Of a stretch of DNA of 64,000 nucleotides, positions 60,041 to 64,000 are shown piece after piece. Under the pieces are notes generated by a model. It searched no databases. It worked only from the letters and a program-made list of their open reading frames with translations, and had not been told where the DNA came from. This DNA comes from Chromobacterium sinusclupearum (GTDB lineage: Bacteria > Pseudomonadota > Gammaproteobacteria > Burkholderiales > Chromobacteriaceae). A program made the translations under genes and the position numbers. Position 1 is the stretch's first letter. Each line of letters begins with the position of its first letter. Location: the NCBI RefSeq assembly GCF_002902845.1, contig NZ_PPTF01000008.1:1-64000 (forward strand), written 5' to 3'.

Positions 60041-61012
60041 TCAAGCAGGCCCCGCGTCGATATGGCCCGGGGCCTTTTTGCCGCCCGCTCGCGCCGGCTG
60101 CCGCGCCGCCTCGGCGACCAGGCCGCGCAGCCATTGCAGCGCCGGGTCCCTATCCTTGACCGCGTGCCAGAACATCGATAATTCAAACTCCGGCGACGGC
60201 AGCGGCAAGGGATGGGCATGCAGATTCTGGCAATCGGCCCAATGATGGGCCAATGCCGAAGGCACGCTGGCCAGCGCCTCCACTTCGCGCAGCAGGCTGG
60301 GCAAGGCGCTGAATTGCTGGGTGGTGTACTGTACCCGCCGCTGCAGTCCTTGTTCCGCCAGCAATTGATCGATGCCGCTCTGGAAGACGCCGCGGTAGGT
60401 GACCAATAGGTGGGGATGCGCGATGTAGTCTGACAGCGACAGCCCACCCTCAAACCGCAGCCGCGCGGCGTGGTGCACGCAACTGAAACCCATCTTTGCC
60501 AGCGGCTGGCTGCGCATCCATCCCGGCTCCGCCCGCAGCGTGGCGATGCCCAGCTCCATTTCATGCCGCTCCAGCATGGCCGCGGCCTGAAAGGGGTCGG
60601 TAGCCTTGACCGCAATCCGCATCCCCGGCGCCTGGCGGCGCAATTCGGCGAACACCCGCGGCATCAGCCAGACTTCCACCCAATCCGGCATCGCCAGCGT
60701 GAAAGTGCGCTCGGCGCGGGCCGGATCGAAACGTTCGGCCTGGAACAACGCCGCCTGCACCCCTTGCAGCGCCGGCAGCAGCTCGGCCTCCAGCCGCAAG
60801 GCGCGCGGTGTCGGCTCCATGCCGGCCGCGGTGCGCACCAGCAGCTCGTCGTCGAACAGGCTGCGCAGCCGCGCCAGCGCGCCGCTCATTGCCGGCTGCC
60901 CCAGGTAAAGCTGCTCGGCAGCGCGCGAGACGCTGCGCTCGCGCATCAACACCAGAAAAGCCACCAACAGATTGAGATCGACGCCCCTGAAATCTCTTTC
61001 GCTGATAGTCAT
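60041..61012 (-). CDS. LysR-family transcriptional regulator
   Basis: A 323-residue regulator. The N-terminal helix-turn-helix reads LNLLVAFLVLMRERSVSRAA, QPAMSGALARLRSLFDDELL and VRTAAGMEPTPRA; the rest is a two-lobed substrate-binding domain (ERTFTLAMPDWVEVWLMPRV onwards), similar to the NodD/NahR/PcpR branch. GGAAAGATA precedes the ATG at 61012. It is divergent from an exported hydrolase gene, with a T-N11-A palindrome between them, so it most likely controls that gene and itself. Its last codons overlap the nrdJ terminator on the opposite strand. Confidence 0.93.
   Translation of the reverse strand: MTISERDFRGVDLNLLVAFLVLMRERSVSRAAEQLYLGQPAMSGALARLRSLFDDELLVRTAAGMEPTPRALRLEAELLPALQGVQAALFQAERFDPARAERTFTLAMPDWVEVWLMPRVFAELRRQAPGMRIAVKATDPFQAAAMLERHEMELGIATLRAEPGWMRSQPLAKMGFSCVHHAARLRFEGGLSLSDYIAHPHLLVTYRGVFQSGIDQLLAEQGLQRRVQYTTQQFSALPSLLREVEALASVPSALAHHWADCQNLHAHPLPLPSPEFELSMFWHAVKDRDPALQWLRGLVAEAARQPARAGGKKAPGHIDAGPA
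60047..60079 (+). terminator. nrdJ terminator, inside the 3' end of the LysR gene
   Basis: AGGCCCCG (60047-60054) and CGGGGCCT (60068-60075) pair, followed by a TTTTT run (60075-60079), 22 bases past the nrdJ stop. The structure is also part of the last codons of the convergent regulator gene. Confidence 0.85.
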
Positions 61013-61022
61013 TATCTTTCCA

Positions 61023-61037
61023 ATCGATTTGAACGAT
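61023..61037. promoter_or_regulatory. Candidate LysR-type operator
   Basis: ATCGATTTGAACGAT is an imperfect palindrome with the T-N11-A spacing typical of LysR sites. It lies 11 bases upstream of the regulator start and about 70 bases upstream of the divergent hydrolase gene. Confidence 0.5.
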
Positions 61038-61108
61038 ATGACTGCGTATTGGAACATGCAGGCAAGCCCAACGGCAAATCGCCGCGGACATACCAAACAG
61101 GAGCCATC

Positions 61109-62116
61109 ATGAAAGTCAGCCGAAAAATGCAAACCCTCGCCGCCAGCCTGGCGCTCGCTACCGCCGCCACCGCGCTGCTGCCCGTCTCCCCCAGCTACGC
61201 GGCGGCGCCGCAAGTTCGCGCCCAAGCGCCCGGCTATTACCGGATGATGCTGGGCCAGTTCGAGGTCACCGCCGTCTCGGACGGCACGGTGAAAGTCCCG
61301 CTGGACAAGCTGCTCAACGGAGAGGAACCGCAACAGATCCGCCGCCTGCTGGAAGACGGCTTCCAGAAGCCGGACCAGGCGGAAACCTCGATCAACACCT
61401 TCCTGATCAATACCGGCGGCAAACTGCTGCTGGTGGACAGCGGCGCCGGCAAGCTGTTCGGCGCCAATGTAGCCGGCCGTCTGCAGCAAAACCTGCGCGC
61501 CGCCGGCTACCGTCCCGAAGACATAGACGCGGTGCTGCTCACCCATGTCCACCTCGACCACTCCGGCGGCCTCTCCATGGCTGGCAAGCGCTTATTCCCC
61601 AACGCCGACATTTATCTGAGCCAGAAAGAAGCCGATTTTTGGCTGAATCCAGCCAACAAGGCCAAGGTGGAGGGGCCGCGCCCGTCCGGTTTCGACCAGC
61701 GCAAGGGGTTCGACCAAGCGCAGGCTTCGCTGGTGCCCTATCTGGCGGCCGGAAAAGTGAAAACCTTCGAACCCGGCGTCGAACTGTTCCCGGGCATCCG
61801 CGCCATCGCCACCCCCGGCCACACCCCGGGCCATGTCTTCTACGAAGCGAGCAGCGACGGCGCCCGCATGCAGTTCTGGGGTGACGCCGTGCACGCCCAG
61901 CAGGCGCAATTCGCGCACCCGGAGATCGCCATCGATTTCGACGTCGACTCGGCAAGCGCCATCGAACAGCGGCACAAGGCCTTTGCCGATGCCGCTGCCC
62001 ACGGCTACTGGGTGGCCGCCGCGCACATCTCCTTCCCTGGCATTGGCCATGTGCGCAACGACACTCGCGCTTTTGCCTGGGAACCGGCCAATTACAGCCT
62101 GGAACGACTCAACTGA
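61109..62116 (+). CDS. Exported metallo-beta-lactamase-fold hydrolase
   Basis: A 335-residue protein with a signal peptide (about 1-32, ending SYAAA) behind GGAG. The metal site is clear: LLTHVHLDHSGGL (HxHxDH), then IATPGHTPGHVFYE, FWGDAVHAQQ and a late AHISFPGIGHV. Length and motifs fit the periplasmic lactonase/alkylsulfatase-like MBL proteins often paired with LysR regulators; substrate is not predictable. The frame extends upstream past the divergent regulator but the signal peptide and ribosome site fix the start. A strong terminator follows. Confidence 0.88.
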   Translation: MKVSRKMQTLAASLALATAATALLPVSPSYAAAPQVRAQAPGYYRMMLGQFEVTAVSDGTVKVPLDKLLNGEEPQQIRRLLEDGFQKPDQAETSINTFLINTGGKLLLVDSGAGKLFGANVAGRLQQNLRAAGYRPEDIDAVLLTHVHLDHSGGLSMAGKRLFPNADIYLSQKEADFWLNPANKAKVEGPRPSGFDQRKGFDQAQASLVPYLAAGKVKTFEPGVELFPGIRAIATPGHTPGHVFYEASSDGARMQFWGDAVHAQQAQFAHPEIAIDFDVDSASAIEQRHKAFADAAAHGYWVAAAHISFPGIGHVRNDTRAFAWEPANYSLERLN

Positions 62117-62129
62117 AGCCTGGCGGCGA

Positions 62130-62158
62130 AAAGGCCCTGGAAACTTTCCAGGGCCTTT
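62130..62158. terminator. Bidirectional terminator after the MBL hydrolase gene
   Basis: AAAGGCCCTGGAAA and TTTCCAGGGCCTTT form a 14-bp stem around a single C, between convergent genes. It lies 13 bases past the hydrolase stop and about 20 bases past the end of the next minus-strand gene. Confidence 0.85.
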
Positions 62159-62178
62159 CGTCGGGAGCAAGGCCGGGT

Positions 62179-62793
62179 TCAACGGCTAGAGCAAATGCAG
62201 TTGATGTAGGAGCCGCCCTGCAGCATATTGATCAGGCCCACGCTGTATTGCGGGTCGAGCGCCAGGCTGCCGTCTGAGCATCCGGGCATGCCATGTTCGC
62301 GGACATAGTCCTGCGCGACGTAATCCGCGCCGTGCATGGCCAGATTGCGCTCGCGCATATGGATGTTGCGGGTTCCCATGCCATCCAGCCGCAGCGACAG
62401 GCCGTGGCTCCCGAAAAAGGTATCGGAGGCGCGGCATACGCCCAGGCACGTCGCATTGGAGCCGGGCTCGTCGGAAAACTCGCTGACAAGCAGCCGATTG
62501 GCGTCGGGATTGCTGCCGCCTCCATGCGCCACCAGAAAACGCTGGACGGACCCCTCCAGCGTATCGAAGACAAAAAAACGAGGCTCAGTCGACGGCAGAC
62601 CATAGTCCACCACCGCCCAATACAAGAGGCTGGCGCGCGGATAGCGTTCCCGCTGCACCGCCAGCATATCCAGCACCGCGGCATCGGGCAGCGCCTCCTG
62701 GCGGCATAGCCGCAACAATGTTGCCTCCAGTTCGTCCACCCTCGTCCCCCGCGGTTTCGTCGTTGCGGCCTGTCTGATGATTCGCCTGTCCAT
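62179..62793 (-). CDS. YkuD_2-like (L,D-transpeptidase-related) protein with Ser at the catalytic Cys position
   Basis: A 204-residue protein resembling the murein L,D-transpeptidase catalytic family YkuD_2: YWAVVDYGLPSTEPRFFVFD, FSDEPGSNATCLGVCRASDT, FFGSHGLSLRLDGMG, then NLAMHGADYVAQDYV with the catalytic His region and GMPGCSDGSLAL. In the family the last motif usually reads GRSxGCPAL with the nucleophile Cys; here Ser replaces it, and a Cys lies four residues earlier. No signal peptide is visible at the N-terminus (MDRRIIRQAATTK), although the family normally acts outside the cytoplasm. It may be an inactive or altered member. Confidence 0.65.
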   Translation of the reverse strand: MDRRIIRQAATTKPRGTRVDELEATLLRLCRQEALPDAAVLDMLAVQRERYPRASLLYWAVVDYGLPSTEPRFFVFDTLEGSVQRFLVAHGGGSNPDANRLLVSEFSDEPGSNATCLGVCRASDTFFGSHGLSLRLDGMGTRNIHMRERNLAMHGADYVAQDYVREHGMPGCSDGSLALDPQYSVGLINMLQGGSYINCICSSR

Positions 62794-62959
62794 TCGTTTT
62801 TCATTCTAGCCCCAGGCCTACACCTGGCAAGCGCAGGGACGATAGTAAAAACCGCAAACTCCGCCAGCCGCGAACAGTCCAAGCTCGACGCCGCCGGCAT
62901 GCTTGTCTACAGTAGGCGGCAGGCTCAGGATGGGCCGCCATTGAACGATGAGGATTGCG

Positions 62960-64000
62960 ATGAAAGCTTTTGGCAAGAAACCGGACGGCGCGCGGCTGGA
63001 GCGGATGCGCGCCTCGCCCATGTGGGCTGGCGACGGCTTCCGCAACATCTATCCCATAGCGCCCGGCCTGCGCGATCCGAATGTGAAAATGCCGTCGCTG
63101 AAGGACTTTCTGTGCGGCGGCGAGCGGCGCGTGCCGACCGGGCCGCTGCCCACGCTGGACCCGAGGCATGCCTGGCGCAAACCGCCTGAATCCGGCCTGC
63201 GCGCCACCTGGCTGGGCCACTCCAGCGTGCTGATCGAAATCGACGGGCTGCGCCTGCTGACCGACCCGGTATGGGGACCGCGCGCCTCGCCCACCCGCCT
63301 GGCCGGACCCAAGCGCTTCCAGCCGGCGCCGGTGAAATTGAAGGAACTGCCGCCGCTGGATTTGGTCCTGGTCTCGCACGACCATTACGATCATCTGGAC
63401 TATCCCACGATACGCGAGCTGGCCAAAACGCCGGCGCCTTTCGTCACCTCGCTGGGCGTCGGCGCCCATCTGGAAGCCTTCGGCGTGCCGCGCGAGCGCA
63501 TCACCGAACTGGACTGGTGGGAGAGCTACCAGCACCCCGGCTCGGAGCTCGTCGTCACCGCCACGCCGTCGCAGCACTTCTCCGGCCGCGGCCTGAAAGA
63601 CCGCAACGCCACGCTGTGGTCCTCGCTGTCGATGCGCACCTCGCGCCATTCCGTCTTCTTCAGCGGCGATACCGGCTTGACCGGCCAGTTCGAGGAGATT
63701 CGGGACAGGCTGGGCGCCTTCGATCTGGTGATGCTGGAAGTAGGCGCCCATCATCCCGCCTGGGGCGACATCCACCTGGGCCCCGACAACGCGCTCAAAG
63801 CGCTGGAGCTGCTGGGCGGCGGTGCCTTCCTGCCGGTGCACTGGGGCACTTTCAACCTGGCGATGCATGCCTGGGATGACCCGGCCGAAACGCTGCTGGC
63901 CAGCGCCGAGCGGCACAATGTCCGGCTATTGATGCCGCGCCAAGGCGAGGCTGTGGAGCCGGCCCATGCCGAACGCGCCGCGCCATGGTGGCGCGGGGTG
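62960..64000 (+). CDS. Metallo-beta-lactamase-fold protein, UlaG/NAPE-PLD-like (runs off the window)
   Basis: A minimum of 347 codons, open to the window end, so the C-terminus is not seen. The N-terminus (MKAFGKKPDGARLERMR) has no signal peptide. Family features: RATWLGHSSVLIEIDG, LLTDPVWGPRASP, LVLVSHDHYDHLDYPT (HxHxDH), TPSQHFSGRGLKDRNATLW, VFFSGDTGLTGQF and PVHWGTFNLAMHAWDDP. This is the UlaG/RomA/NAPE-PLD-like branch. AGGA at 62951-62954 supports the ATG at 62960; an in-frame ATG lies four codons upstream. Substrate unknown. Confidence 0.88.
   Translation, partial: MKAFGKKPDGARLERMRASPMWAGDGFRNIYPIAPGLRDPNVKMPSLKDFLCGGERRVPTGPLPTLDPRHAWRKPPESGLRATWLGHSSVLIEIDGLRLLTDPVWGPRASPTRLAGPKRFQPAPVKLKELPPLDLVLVSHDHYDHLDYPTIRELAKTPAPFVTSLGVGAHLEAFGVPRERITELDWWESYQHPGSELVVTATPSQHFSGRGLKDRNATLWSSLSMRTSRHSVFFSGDTGLTGQFEEIRDRLGAFDLVMLEVGAHHPAWGDIHLGPDNALKALELLGGGAFLPVHWGTFNLAMHAWDDPAETLLASAERHNVRLLMPRQGEAVEPAHAERAAPWWRGV

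Overview
The window looks like part of the chromosome of a high-GC betaproteobacterium, most likely Chromobacterium or a close relative in the Chromobacteriaceae. This is inferred from the protein sequences: a chitinolytic GH20 enzyme, a catecholate siderophore locus of the kind known from Chromobacterium violaceum, a rimP-nusA-infB-rbfA-truB-rpsO-pnp block, an NrdJ-type ribonucleotide reductase and a type IV pilus retraction ATPase. No rRNA, tRNA, CRISPR array or replication origin was seen.

Layout. (1) 1-8.7 kb is a visibly AT-rich accessory island. It starts with the 5' part of an IS5-family transposase and its terminal repeat. A ToxR-like membrane regulator and a small one-pass membrane partner follow on the minus strand. 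After 1.8 kb without a convincing gene comes a five-gene chaperone-usher fimbrial operon (pilin, chaperone, usher, two further subunit-like proteins). (2) 9.0-11.6 kb holds a secreted chitobiase on the minus strand, with repeated GGTATTA boxes upstream. (3) 11.9-28.8 kb is a complete iron locus, all on the plus strand: EntS-like exporter, TonB-dependent receptor, DUF2218 protein, periplasmic binding protein, permease, ATPase, a C-A-T-TE NRPS, entC-entE-entB-entA and a DAHP synthase. Four candidate Fur boxes mark its promoters. The Ent enzymes make and load 2,3-dihydroxybenzoate, the NRPS couples it to an amino acid, EntS exports the product, and the receptor plus ABC transporter bring the ferric complex back. 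The adenylation pocket reads as acidic rather than serine-type, so the product is probably not enterobactin.

(4) 29.1-39.2 kb is a lipoprotein followed by the minus-strand information-processing block rimP-nusA-infB-rbfA-truB-rpsO-pnp. (5) 39.6-49.9 kb is housekeeping: fadD, pilU, an ArsC-like protein with dapE, marC, lysE, ccoG, a MocR-type regulator and a Tat-exported agmatine deiminase-like protein. (6) About 50.0-52.0 kb is a second accessory patch. It contains a well-formed integron attC site and two minus-strand gene cassettes without an integrase (a CALIN-type cluster): a DUF6602-like protein and an unknown 149-residue protein. (7) 52.0-64.0 kb carries a glutamine-synthetase-family enzyme, a large AsmA/DUF748 protein, nrdJ, a LysR regulator divergent from an exported metallo-beta-lactamase-fold hydrolase, a YkuD_2-like protein whose expected catalytic Cys position is Ser, and a second metallo-beta-lactamase-fold protein cut by the window end.

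The strongest leads are the attC/cassette pair, the acidic NRPS pocket, the ToxR/ToxS-like pair beside the fimbrial operon, and the Cys-to-Ser YkuD_2-like protein. All functions are assigned by reading motifs and remembered family features; no database search was run.
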